From Leuctra nigra (taxonomy: Eukaryota; Arthropoda; Insecta; Plecoptera; Leuctridae), in assembly GCA_934045905.1 (NCBI GenBank), contig OW203771.1, forward strand, positions 1,488,001 through 1,552,000: a stretch of DNA of 64,000 nt. Direction: 5' to 3'. A program made the position numbers and the translations under genes. Shown piece by piece: positions 12,326 to 33,998 of this stretch (positions are counted from its first letter, which is position 1; every line of letters begins with the position of its first letter). The notes under the pieces are model-generated. The model ran no database searches. It saw nothing but the letters and a program-made list of their open reading frames with translations, and was not told the origin of the DNA.

Positions 12326-12940
12326 CCCCCCCCCCCCCCTATCAACATGGGAACATTTTAAGATGCTGTGTTCTTTGGAAAGAAAAACTATAATAATCAC
12401 ACACAAATTATTTCCTAGCTAAATTAAACAATAACTAACTTTCTTACGATTCAAGTTTGGGAATAAGTGAACAATTAATTTTTTGTCGATCTTGGCAAAA
12501 GAATCAACTTATCAACTTATCATACAACTTTGTTCGCAAACTCGAGGAAACTCTAAAAATAGAGAAATGTCAGATTTTCCATAAGTTTAGGCAAAATATT
12601 GTTCTCTTAAGATGGTAATAAGATGGTGATTACTAAGATCGACTAAACAATTAGCTATACAAATTAACTTTCCCATATTTCATAACTTCAATGGTTCAAA
12701 GTTATGACATATTTAGCCCCGGTATTACCAAAGTTTAATTTGCTGGACTAACAACTTTTACTGTTTCAATCATTTTGAATTAGTGATTGGCTGCAGCCGC
12801 CAATTTAGTCCAATATTTAGTTCATCCGGCTCAGATAAACTTTGGTAATACCGACCCTTAGGAAATATTATCTCCAGTGTTTCGAATGATCCATACAGAG
12901 TTAAAGTTCAATGTAAAGTTGATTTTCGTGATGCATTTAA
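12326..12940. other. gene-free DNA containing a short TIR element
   Basis: At about 12,718-12,860 CGGTATTACCAAAGTTTA faces TAAACTTTGGTAATACCG, defining a ~143-bp MITE-like element. The rest shows no gene. Confidence 0.65.
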
Positions 12941-12944
12941 ACTG

Positions 12945-14040
12945 AGCACGCAATGAAGCAACTACCAGTGAATGAAACAAAGCAAAGTCTTGCAAGACGC
13001 CATGGTTTATCTCCATGGACTAGATTATTAGTATACAAGACACTTGTATATCCACATAAGATTATGTTGTACGATGTTATGGGGAAGAAATGACGGAGAA
13101 TTGTCTAAGCTTCAGCATCTTCAAAATAAAAGTATGAGGATAATCAGGGCCGGATTTAGGGGTGTGCGACCTGTGCCCCCGCACAGGGCGCCAAGCTCGA
13201 GGGGGCGCCCGAAGGGCGCCGAGGGGGCGCCAAAATATAAAATATGTATTGCTATTATTGTTGTATGCATATTAACGCGATTGAAAAGCACTAGTAAATA
13301 TAATACTAGAAAAGCACTTCCTTGTAAGCACTAGTTTTAATAACCAATGAAAGTTAAAACTTGAAGCTATATGGACACATACAAACTATTTTAGCTTACA
13401 ATGTTGAATTCGTCAAATAGTAATCAAAAGATTTATAATCCTGCATTGAAATGTTTACATTTTATTATTGCCTATTGTAATCCAATCAGTATAATTATAT
13501 GCTAAAAAGACGTCAAATGCGATGTAGAAGTCCAAAATTTTTCCGGGGCTATGCGCCCCGGACCCGCATTGTGCTGGGGGACCCTCCCCCCAGACCCCCC
13601 ATTGTGATCGTGGGCAACTAGCGTCGAATTTCGTTTCTGAAGTTTGTTTGGGGGGGGGGGGGGGGGGGGGCGCCAATTGTTACCTTGGCACAGTTCACCA
13701 AACTGCCTAAAACCGGCCCTGAGGATAATATTAAGATGGAATAGATAGTAAGATAACGGATATGTTGGACACTTTACAGTTGTTGACTGTAAGGCAGAGA
13801 GTAGCTGTAAGTGTATTAGTGTTTATTTATAAAATGATTAATGGGCTTATGCCCTCATATTTAAATAATATGATTGAGTTTGTTGGTAATGGTCATCAGT
13901 ACAGTACAAGAAACAGTTTCCTAAATATATTTGTTGAAAGAAGAAACAAAACAAGTAACCAAAATAGATTGTTTTATTCTGGTTTTAGGTTGTGCAATGA
14001 ACTTCCGAAAAGTGTTAGAAATGAGAGTATAGTCAATTAG
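12945..14040 (+). pseudogene. degenerate 3' end of a Jockey/CR1-like LINE reverse transcriptase, split by a hAT-like MITE
   Basis: Before the insertion, 13,060-13,140 reads 'MLWGRNDGELSKLQHLQNKSMRII'-type sequence (shown here as motif content: MLWGRND, LQHLQNKSMRII). After it, 13,762-14,038 reads 92 residues containing MLDTLQLLTVRQR, FIYKMINGLMPSYL, STRNSF and NELPKSVRNE. These are typical of the region just C-terminal to the reverse transcriptase in non-LTR elements ('LQNKAMRII...IYKMINGLLP...YNELP'). The 5' part is frameshifted around 13,020-13,060 and in-frame stops lie at 13,739-13,755, so it is dead. The open frame of 13,762-14,040 is a remnant, not a host gene. Confidence 0.75.
13145..13721. 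mobile_element. hAT-like MITE, TIR CAGGGCCGG, 8-bp TSD AGGATAAT, inserted in a LINE
   Basis: The left end CAGGGCCGGATTTAGG and right end CCTAAAACCGGCCCTG are inverted repeats. The perfect 8-bp duplication AGGATAAT is at 13,137-13,144 and 13,722-13,729. The interior contains CGCC-rich blocks, a 'CTATGCGCCCCGGACCCGCA' segment shared with 33.5 kb and 49.7 kb, and a G-run at 13,649-13,670. It interrupts the LINE remnant, giving a clear order of insertion. Confidence 0.9.
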
Positions 14041-14204
14041 AATTGAATGCATTTAGTTTGTAAAAAAATGTTACTATAAAAAATATATCACTATCATGTA
14101 GCATTACATTTCCATATCACACCGCAGGAAGTCTCGTATCTTGAAATAGTAACACAGTTACGAACTCTGAGATAAAACTTTGCGGACAAACTTTTCAACT
14201 TCTC

Positions 14205-14425
14205 TCACATTCCATGCATAATATATTGACAAGTTGGATGCGCGGGACTGTTGCTTCACGTCGGGGGACATCAGTTCGATTCCCGCTGCGTCGTTCCAGA
14301 TGTGCTCGTGGCTCCAAGGCGGGAGGCAAATGATGGGAGGGACACCGAATAATTGGCCACTGCCTCCTTCGCACTGTGCGTCCTTATACAGCTCGTCTGT
14401 TTCTTAATAAATTTTTCACATGCAC
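14205..14425 (+). mobile_element. tRNA-derived SINE-like retroposon
   Basis: The head carries a pol III B-box-like stretch 'AGTTCGATTCCCGC' (about 14,273) preceded by a plausible A-box region. The body has GAGGCAAATGATGGGAGG and TTGGCCACTGCC, and the 3' side ends TTCTTAATAAATTTTTC. The body motif 'GGCAAATGATGGGAAGG...GGCCAC' recurs at about 20,460-20,515, 21,118-21,160, 39,100-39,130 and 47,075-47,110, defining a dispersed SINE family. Confidence 0.6.
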
Positions 14426-14723
14426 GTGGTTTTGAAGACTAGAATGTCTTTTTAAGAAAAACATAAGTATTTTTCAATTTATTATGAAAAGATTTATTTT
14501 TTATATTTTATTGTTAAAATGTCAAAAGGGGAAAAAAGGAAATGACTACGTAATTTCTTACGTGTTCAAGTTAGGAATCAAAATACGTTGTATGATCTCT
14601 TCTACCCTCATTGATGACTTGTTTATTAGATTTCATCACTTTTCCGATGAAATGGTTATTTTCAATATCTATTCTTGGTTAGCCATTGGCCTTGTAGTAG
14701 AGCAGTAACAACGGAACGCGCGC

Positions 14724-14942
14724 TACTATTCAAAGTGTTTTATTAGTTTGCTTTTACACTAACAAAACGAGTATTTTACGACATACCTTCGTAATTAACA
14801 CTTTGATGTCGTACCAGATCGTAATGTACTCCAGTGTATGGCTTTATTAATCTTCCAAGCTTAAAATAGTCTCGAATATCGGATTCTTTAAAATTCTACA
14901 AGTGAGACGACAAAATACAAAAAAAAACACTTTGAAGAACCG
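14724..14942. mobile_element. MITE related to the palindromic element at 22.77 kb
   Basis: Contains 'GTACTCCAGTGTATGGC' and ends 'AACACTTTGAAGAAC'. These resemble the 'GAACTCCAGTATGTGGC' and 'GCTTTGAAGAGC' parts of 22,767-23,066. The two ends (CAAAGTGTTTTATTAG and the AAACACTTTG end) are partly complementary. Confidence 0.5.
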
Positions 14943-14955
14943 TGTGCATCCTTAA

Positions 14956-15604
14956 GGCTAAACCATCGCTGTGAATGACTATATTCATTACATGAGATAA
15001 ATTAATTCAGAAAACGCATGTTTATAGTTTAAATCAGAGTTTTATAATGTACTATGTGGAGAATAATACGATATGAGATAATGAGGAATTTATAAACAAA
15101 GTTTTCGTTAAATACTTTTGTTAAGAATTCAGCAGTGGTTTTGACTACGTCAGTTGTCCCATGTTAAATGGCCATATATCACGATTTTCAAACATTTAAA
15201 TGCCATTATCTCAGAAATTAAGTCGGTGACATGAGTATTTTAAGTTTTCAATGCATTCAGTATTAGTTGAAGAATCTATCAACAGTTTTCTGTTGAAATT
15301 GTTGCTGAGGATAAAAAATAAATTAGAATAATGTATGAAATTAATTCGTTCCCCCATAAGAGCCATGTAAAAATCTCAAACTTTAAAAACGTTTCACATA
15401 AAAGTTAGGTAGGTAAGGTATACATTTTTTGATCTTATATTGTAGATATTGCTATTTTGAACAAAATAAAATGGTTTGGAAAAAAAATTTGGTAAATGAG
15501 ATATCGCTGGTTCATCCTTAAGAATGCAAAAAAGTGTTAAAGTGTCCAAAATCAAAATCAATCAATGTTCATAACAAACAGTTATGTTTTGATTTCAAAA
15601 CCTC
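14956..15604. other. gene-free AT-rich DNA
   Basis: No gene. A segment at 15,430-15,545 ending in 'TTCATCCTTAAGAATGCAAA' looks repeat-like but I cannot define its ends. Confidence 0.35.
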
Positions 15605-15619
15605 CTTCCCCAGTAATGG

Positions 15620-15694
15620 CTAGACTGTAATGGCTGCCCCGCTACTAGACTGTAATGGCTGCCCCGCTACTAGACTGTAATGGCTGCCCCGCTA
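15620..15694 (+). repeat. 25-bp tandem repeat, three exact units
   Basis: The unit begins CTAGACTGTAATGGCTGCCC and is repeated head-to-tail at 15,620, 15,645 and 15,670 without mismatches. Confidence 0.9.
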
Positions 15695-15896
15695 CCTACT
15701 CGCCTGAATCTGTATCGCTCAGCTTTTCTGGCTTTTACCTCTGGAAGTTGGTTTCTCCCTCTAGTCCCGGCTTCACACCCCGACATAACAATACATTCCC
15801 GGCCATGTGTCAGACCAATGCCGGCACGAATATATGTGGTCTAATTGTAAGCGATGAAACCGATCAGATAGACAATACAACTCATTGGATTCGACA

Positions 15897-16184
15897 CATC
15901 GCGCATTATAATCGCGCATTATACACATCGCGCATTATACACATCACGCATTATGATCGCGCATTATACACATCGCGCATTATAATCGCGCATTATACAC
16001 ATCGCGCATTATAATCGCGCATTATACACATCGCGCATTATACACATCGCGCATTATAATCGCGCATTATACACATCGCGCATTATACACATCGCGCATT
16101 ATACACATCGCGCATTATAATCGCGCATTATACACATCGCGCATTATAATCGCGCATTATACACATCGCGCATTATACACATCA
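15897..16184 (+). repeat. minisatellite of CGCGCATTATACACAT / CGCGCATTATAAT
   Basis: Two short subunits, CGCGCATTATACACAT and CGCGCATTATAAT, alternate irregularly about twenty times and end in a CACGCC variant at the border of the palindromic element. No coding value; an open frame that begins at 15,655 only crosses it. Confidence 0.9.
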
Positions 16185-17386
16185 CGCCAAAAGTAGTTTT
16201 GGAGCGGTTTTAGAGGGAATTTCGAAATATAAATTGTCATATTTGGCAATCGGTTATGAATATCGAAAAAGCAAGAAAGACATGACATGTATTGAACCTT
16301 TATCTACATTTTCATCGCTTACTGTCATAACTTTGCTCCTACTATGTGGTCAGCATTGGTCGGGCACCAGTGGCGGTTTGTGCATGAGGCAAGGGAGGCT
16401 GTGCCTCCTCAAAATTTTAGAGGAAAAAGGGAAAGCATCGTATTACAAAACTTAGAATTATATATAAATGTGAGGTTTTATTACATTTAAAATATTGCCC
16501 GTTTATATAAGTATTTCACTTGGCAAATTGGTTTGATATAGAGCCCCAAATACACGTTGTACGCGGACTGCAAGGGAGGCACATCAGCGGACAGCCGCTC
16601 ACAGCCTATGAATTCATCTAGGCGGGGAAGCCGGGGGAACACACACGCCAGCGAACAGCATGCAGGGTCACGTGACTTGAGTGGAGGCTGGCCTCTCGGC
16701 TGGATCACAGCGCACAGAGGATGGAAATCACTTGCGAGAAAATGTTCAAATTGTCCAATTGGCCTGAAAATTTGCACACATATTCAAAACTACTTTACAC
16801 ATCTTTTCTACATAATTTAGCAAAATTCATAAATCGGAAGTTACATTAAAAATTAGTAAATCAAAGCCATTATTAACAGATATTTGTCCACCTCATTTAA
16901 AATTCTTTAACTCCGAAAGTTATTAAAATAAAATTTTGACAAAATTACAGGTACTTGAAAACACATTTCGAAAGGCATCAATGCATATGAAATCGCACCA
17001 AATATTTTAGTTCAAATTATACGAATTTTTAAACATGCTATAATTCGTGCACGAATTCCACATTTTTTCTCTATTATTTTTGGTATAAAAATATGTGTGT
17101 GCCTCCCCACTTTTCGACCCCACAAACCGCCACTGTCGGGCACGAAAAAGCTCCGTTTCTTGATCTAGACCGTATTTTGTCGTCGCTCAAATGGAGCGTT
17201 TTCGTGCCCAACCAATGCTGACCACATAGTAGGAGCAAAGTTATGACAGTAAGCGATGAAAATGTAGATAAAGGTTCAATACATGCCATGTCTTTCTTGC
17301 TTTTTCGATATTCATAACCGTTTGCCAAATATAGCAATTTATATGTCGAAATTCCCTCTAAAACCGCTCTAAAACTACTTTTGGCG
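16185..17386. mobile_element. palindromic element with long inverted arms, split by a hAT-like insertion
   Basis: The left arm (16,185-16,367) begins CGCCAAAAGTAGTTTTGGAG. The right arm (17,144-17,386) is its inverse and ends in AAAACTACTTTTGGCG. The arms are about 180 bp long with few mismatches ('TATGAATATCGAAAAAGC', 'ATTGAACCTTTATCTACATT', 'GCTCCTACTATGTGGTCAGC' on the left strand). A central unique part ('TTGATCTAGACC') lies only on the right because the 768-bp insertion landed near the loop. Both arms carry the same open frame on opposite strands, which is a consequence of the palindrome and not evidence of a gene. Confidence 0.85.
16368..17135. mobile_element. hAT-like element, TIR CAGTGGCGGTTTGTG, 8-bp TSD TCGGGCAC
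   Basis: Starts CAGTGGCGGTTTGTG and ends CACAAACCGCCACTG, a perfect 15-bp inverted repeat. It is flanked by TCGGGCAC at 16,360-16,367 and 17,136-17,143. The 768-bp interior has no transposase that I can recognise. The element is nested in the palindromic element. Confidence 0.93.
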
Positions 17387-18074
17387 GGAAAATATATATG
17401 ACCGGCCTTATACACATCTGCTGTAATGTCTTTACTGGGGCATCGGATGTGTGCTGTTTTATAGCATGAGTTGATACAATGGGGGGGGGGGGGGGGGAGG
17501 AAAAATAAAATGATCTATGGATTAGCTTCGGGCAGGAGGAAAAGAGGATGAAGGAAATGTGTTAAGGTTATAATAGGAAAATCTCATTTCTCAAATAAAT
17601 TTTTAATTGTAAAATATTGTGTGATTAATGATTATAATTGTCCTGTACTTAAGGAGGGATTTCCGAAATTCACTTCGTCAGGAATCGTTCAAATTCGGCA
17701 TATAAATATAGATTTGTATGTTCTGCATCATAATAATATGGAGAGAAAAAGTGGTCAGCGTGAACTAATTTTCGAGATATATCGCTTCAAAGTGTACAGA
17801 TATTTCTCAGTTAGCATTGCGACCATTCGGAAATGTCGTAAGTAAAAGTAAGAATCATAATTCTTATGATCATTTCTAAGAAATCACTCTAAACATGAGA
17901 TTGATAGATAAATGTTGGATTACCGCTGCCAGATTTGATTATTTTCTATCACTTTAGGTTACTATGCAACAATTTTTCAAACAATAATCCTTTATTGTAA
18001 AGCCCATACTGTACCATATCAGCTAGCAATTAAAAGAAGAGAAATAAGATGAGTTAAATATATTTCACGAATAC
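17387..18074. other. gene-free DNA, G-run, and a dispersed repeat copy
   Basis: G homopolymer at about 17,480-17,498. 17,644-17,835 ('GAGGGATTTCCGAAATTCAC' through 'CGAGATATATCGCTTC' to 'GCATTGCGACCATTCGGAAA') is matched in inverse at about 52,797-52,980. No gene is seen. Confidence 0.6.
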
Positions 18075-18156
18075 TCTGATGTACATTATTAAATAATAAT
18101 AATTTATTGTTGTCATTTGAAGAGGCCATGCCCTATCCATGATCGTGAAATCCCGC
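18075..18156 (-). mobile_element. tail of a tRNA-derived SINE from which the satellite appears to derive
   Basis: Read on the minus strand, the first satellite unit (tRNA-like part with GACCCGGGTTCGAGC) continues into a SINE-like body and ends in an AT-rich tail (AATAAATTATTATTATTTAA) here. Only the leftmost unit has this tail. Confidence 0.55.
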
Positions 18157-19702
18157 GAAACCACGAGCATGCTACCCATAGCTCGAACCCGGGTCCTCGA
18201 CACTGTTACATAAGCGTGAACTGTTCGACCGACATGATGTGATATAAGCAGATGATTCTCACACCAGGCTTCAGTGTTCCAAGCATTGAATCATGTGAAA
18301 CCACGAGCACGCTACCCACCGGCTCGAACCCGGGTCCTCGACACTGTTACATAAGCGTGGACTGTTCGACCGACATGTTGTGATATAAGCAGATGATTCT
18401 CACACCAGGCTTCAGTGTTCCAAGCATTGAATCATGTGAAACCACGAGCACGCTACCTATGAAGCTCGAACCCGGGTCCTCGACACTGTTACATAAGCGT
18501 GGACTGTTCGACCGACATGTTGTGATATAAGCAGATGATTCTCACACCAGGCTTCAGTGTTCCAAGCATTGAATCATGTGAAACCACGAGCACGCTACCT
18601 ATGAAGCTCGAACCCGGGTCCTCGACACTGTTACATAAGCGTGGACTGTTCGACCGACATGATGTGATATAAGCAGATGATTCTCACACCAGGCTTCAGT
18701 GTTCCAAGCATTGAATCATGTGAAACCACGAGCACGCTACCTATGAAGCTCGAACCCGGGTCCTCGACACTGTTACATAAGCGTGGACTGTTCGACCGAC
18801 ATGATGTGATATAAGCAGATGATTCTCACACCAGGCTTCAGTGTTCCAAGCATTGAATCATGTGAAACCACGAGCACGCTACCCACCGGCTCGAACCCGG
18901 GTCCTCGACACTGTTACATAAGCGTGGACTGTTCGACCGACATGTTGTGATATAAGCAGATGATTCTCACACCAGGCTTCAGTGTTCCAAGCATTGAATC
19001 ATGTGAAACCACGAGCACGCTACCTATGAAGCTCGAACCCGGGTCCTCGACACTGTTACATAAGCGTGGACTGTTCGACCGACATGATGTGATATAAGCA
19101 GATGATTCTCACACCAGGCTTCAGTGTTCCAAGCATTGAATCATGTGAAACCACGAGCACGCTACCTATGAAGCTCGAACCCGGGTCCTCGACACTGTTA
19201 CATAAGCGTGGACTGTTCGACCGACATGTTGTGATATAAGCAGATGATTCTCACACCAGGCTTCAGTGTTCCAAGCATTGAATCATGTGAAACCACGAGC
19301 ACGCTACCTATGAAGCTCGAACCCGGGTCCTCGACACTGTTACATAAGCGTGGACTGTTCGACCGACATGTTGTGATATAAGCAGATGATTCTCACACCA
19401 GGCTTCAGTGTTCCAAGCATTGAATCATGTGAAACCACGAGCACGCTACCTATGAAGCTCGAACCCGGGTCCTCGACACTGTTACATAAGCGTGGACTGT
19501 TCGACCGACATGTTGTGATATAAGCAGATGATTCTCACACCAGGCTTCAGTGTTCCAAGCATTGAATCATGTGAAACCACGAGCACGCTACCTATGAAGC
19601 TCGAACCCGGGTCCTCGACACTGTTACATAAGCGTGGACTGTTCGACCGACATGTTGTGATATAAGCAGATGATTCTCACACCAGGCTTCAGTGTTCCAA
19701 GG
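18157..19702 (-). repeat. satellite of eleven ~142-bp units containing a tRNA/SINE-like module
   Basis: Units start (GAAACCACGAGCACGCTACC) at 18,157, 18,297, 18,438, 18,580, 18,722, 18,864, 19,005, 19,147, 19,289, 19,431 and 19,573. Spacing is 140-142 bp and identity is very high. Two alleles, CCCACCGG and CCTATGAAG, distinguish units 2 and 6 from the rest; a second variable base (GACATGATG/GACATGTTG) also sorts units. On the minus strand each unit contains GACCCGGGTTCGAGC, close to a pol III B box, and an upstream TCGGTCGAACAGTCCACG region like an A-box arm. It is therefore a tandemly amplified SINE piece, not a functional tRNA array. Confidence 0.92.
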
Positions 19703-21453
19703 TCTCTCGAGCAACGCAGCTGACACAAGGTTAGTTATTATTAGCTCAGACAAGATAGCGTTCATACGCAAGCTTAGAGAACCACTTTATAGAAAAACGT
19801 GTTTATTATATCAAAAATTAGAGCCAAAATTGTTTTATAAGAGATCCATTTTTCAAGTCCCGGGTGTGTTCAGAAATACCAGTTAATTTAGTCAAGGAAT
19901 TGATGATCAATTAAACTCAAATAACTAAATTATGCTCAAACTTTATTCAAAACGTACTTCATAATGTTATTTACTTAGGAGCAAGCGAGTAATTTAATAA
20001 ATTCTAATCTCATTTGTGTGTACAATATGTTTCTATATGTTATGTTACTTCTCCTTGGGTACAGGGATCAATTTTTATCTTGATATAAAATAATTAAAAA
20101 CACAGGGAGGGGAATTGAATCAGAGGGGGGTCCCCAACCACCCCCCCCCCCCCTTCCTACGCGCCTGCAGCTCACTCAGATTATCCAGCAGTGAAACCAA
20201 TATACCGATCTTGCTAGAAATCAGTAGGAATACGAACAGGAAAAGCATTATTTGTGGAAAAAACCTGATTCGTTATTTCATTTCACCTGTAACGCCAAAA
20301 AAAACACACACAAAACAGATATTTGAGGCCTATTTTCATCAATAGTTCGATATTGTTTAGCCTAGACTCGCGCATCTATTTGACTCAATTGACGTTGCTA
20401 GACTTAGTTTCGAATTCAGACGAATTTTTTCTTGACTAAGATTTTGTTTCGCAGTTTCCCTCAGCTGAGAGGCAAATGATGAGAAGGTTCTCCACTAATA
20501 GGCCACGGCCCATTATAACAGATCCATATTTCTACCTATTCATCAATCATCTCCCTATCCAGAAAAATTCTGCTTTCAATTTAATCTAAGTCGAATGGAA
20601 AGGGGGCATAAACATGGGACAGCTTAATGGTTTTGTCCATCATATTCATGTAAAGCGTTGTGGATGTGGAAGGGGCATTGAAAGCGAGGGGGGAACTGTC
20701 TACTCCCCCCCCCCCCCCCCCCCCTCCTTCACATGCGAGTGTTTTGGCGGGAATCGGTTCACCCTTGACCGCTAATGACGAGTGAGTGAGGGGGGGGAAG
20801 GGGGGGAGGGGGCCAAATGTTCGTTACATGAGGAGGAAGTATGCAAGGCCAACTGATGAGGGGGGGGGGGGGGACCTGTCATTAATATTTACATCATTTC
20901 ACGCACCGATCATCACCTGTCCATTTAGCACCACTTATTGCTAACAGCATTACGTTGTTTAATGTTCCTTTTAGGATTTTCAATCAACGAAATGGTTGCA
21001 ATATTCAAAATAATTTATGTTTTAAATTTAATAAGTTGAATTGCATGCAGGAGGTCCAGGTTCGATACCAGGGTCCTTCACGACTGAGGTATTTGACAAG
21101 ACTTTCCTCAGTCGAGACGCAAATGATGGGAAGGTTCTCACTCATAGGCCACGACCACTTCCTTACCACCAACCATGTACTTGCTTATACGAGCCTTCAG
21201 AACAGTTCAATGAATATAATTTCATATCTTGCCATATTTTTACTAATTTTCAGGCACTAATCGTCTGTAGGACATAATAAAACAAATAACAAATTCCAAA
21301 CTATGCCATTATTTTCATTGAACTGTTCTGAAGACTCGTACAAAGTCTTATTTATTACATTGCTAAAAGATATTGAAGAGACAAATATTTATTTTACATT
21401 GTTTAATGTTAAAAAGTCCAAAATGGAAAAGTTCATAGAAGACGACAGATGCC
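19703..21453. other. gene-free DNA with homopolymers and SINE fragments
   Basis: C-runs and G-runs at about 20,140, 20,705-20,725, 20,790-20,810 and 20,858-20,872. SINE-like body fragments lie at about 20,460-20,520 and 20,990-21,180; the latter has a 'CCAGGTTCGATACC' B-box-like stretch. 21,186-21,342 is a short inverted-repeat element with TTCAGAACAGTTCAATGAA at both ends, related to the centre of 32,083-32,472. If the first GST gene has a non-coding first exon, it may lie here, but I cannot locate it. Confidence 0.5.
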
Positions 21454-22475
21454 ATTAAGCACGCACCGGTTGATGTAGTTTGACTTGCTCCCCGCTAGAT
21501 AGCGCCATGTCCGGCTACAAGTTGACGTACTTCCCCGGCAAGGCGCTGGCCGAGCCCATCCGACTTCTCTTCGCCTACGGAGGCCAGGAATACGAAGACA
21601 TTAAGCACGCACTGGTTGATGTAGTTTGACTTGCTCCCCGCTAGATAGCGCCATGTCCGGCTACAAGTTGACGTACTTCCCCGGCAAGGCGCTGGCCGAG
21701 CCCATCCGACTTCTCTTCGCCTACGGAGGCCAGGAATACGAAGACATTAAGCACGCACTGGTTGATGTAGTTTGACTTGCTCCCCGCTAGATAGCGCCAT
21801 GTCCGGCTACAAGTTGACGTACTTCCCCGGCAAGGCGCTGGCCGAGCCCATCCGACTTCTCTTCGCCTACGGAGGCCAGGAATACGAAGACATTAAGCAC
21901 GCACTGGTTGATGTAGTTTGACTTGCTCCCCGCTAGATAGCGCCATGTCCGGCTACAAGTTGACGTACTTCCCCGGCAAGGCGCTGGCCGAGCCCATCCG
22001 ACTTCTCTTCGCCTACGGAGGCCAGGAATACGAAGACATTAAGCACGCACTGGTTGATGTTGTTTGACTTGCTCCCTGCTAGATAGCGCCATGTCCGGCT
22101 ACAAGTTGACGTACTTCCCCGGCAAGGCGCTGGCCGAGCCCATCCGACTTCTCTTCGCCTACGGAGGCCAGGAATACGAAGACATTAAGCACGCACTGGT
22201 TGATGTAGTTTGACTTGCTCCCCGCTAGATAGCGCCATGTCCGGCTACAAGTTGACGTACTTCCCCGGCAAGGCGCTGGCCGAGCCCATCCGCCTGCTCT
22301 TCGTCTACGGAGGCCAGGAATACGAAGACATTAAGCACGCACTGGTTGATGTAGTTTGACTTGCTCCCCGCTAGATAGCGCCATGTCCGGCTACAAGTTG
22401 ACGTACTTCCCCGGCAAGGCGCTGGCCAAGCCCATCCGACTTCTCTTCGCCTACGGAGGCCAGGAATACGAAGAC
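21454..22475 (+). repeat. seven tandem 146-bp units: GST first-coding-exon acceptor plus truncated exon
   Basis: Units begin ATTAAGCACGCACTGGTTGA at 21,454, 21,600, 21,746, 21,892, 22,038, 22,184 and 22,330. The eighth, at 22,476, runs into the complete exon. Each unit contains a plausible 3' splice site (GCTCCCCGCTAG/ATAG), an ATG (21,507 then every 146 bp) and the first 93 coding bases of the GST exon. The unit then jumps to the next ATTAAG instead of TTCCGG, so it lacks the donor and ends in a TGA after nine foreign residues. Identity is almost complete; the unit at 22,184 has CGCCTGCTCTTCGTC, and the one at 22,330 has a Glu-to-Lys codon. Confidence 0.95.
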
Positions 22476-22495
22476 ATTAAGCACGCACTGGTTGA

Positions 22496-33936
<11,441 letters not shown>

Positions 33937-33992
33937 TCTGTCAAGCGACCAGTGATCTGTCATTCTTGTAATTTTCATGCGGGTTACATTTC

Positions 33993-33998
33993 AATAAA
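33993..33998 (+). terminator. poly(A) signal AATAAA for GST paralogue 1
   Basis: AATAAAATCACCGCA 57 bp after the stop codon. The same AATAAAATCACCGCA context follows paralogue 2 (46,652), showing homologous 3' ends. Confidence 0.85.

Noticed and set aside
18157..19702. CRISPR array or tRNA cluster
   Set aside because: Units are contiguous 142-bp satellite repeats without unique spacers, and the tRNA-like parts lack a foldable complete cloverleaf. The setting is eukaryotic.
21507..22475. Seven additional GST genes
   Set aside because: Each copy is cut after 31 codons, has no donor and ends in a TGA. They are partial exon repeats.
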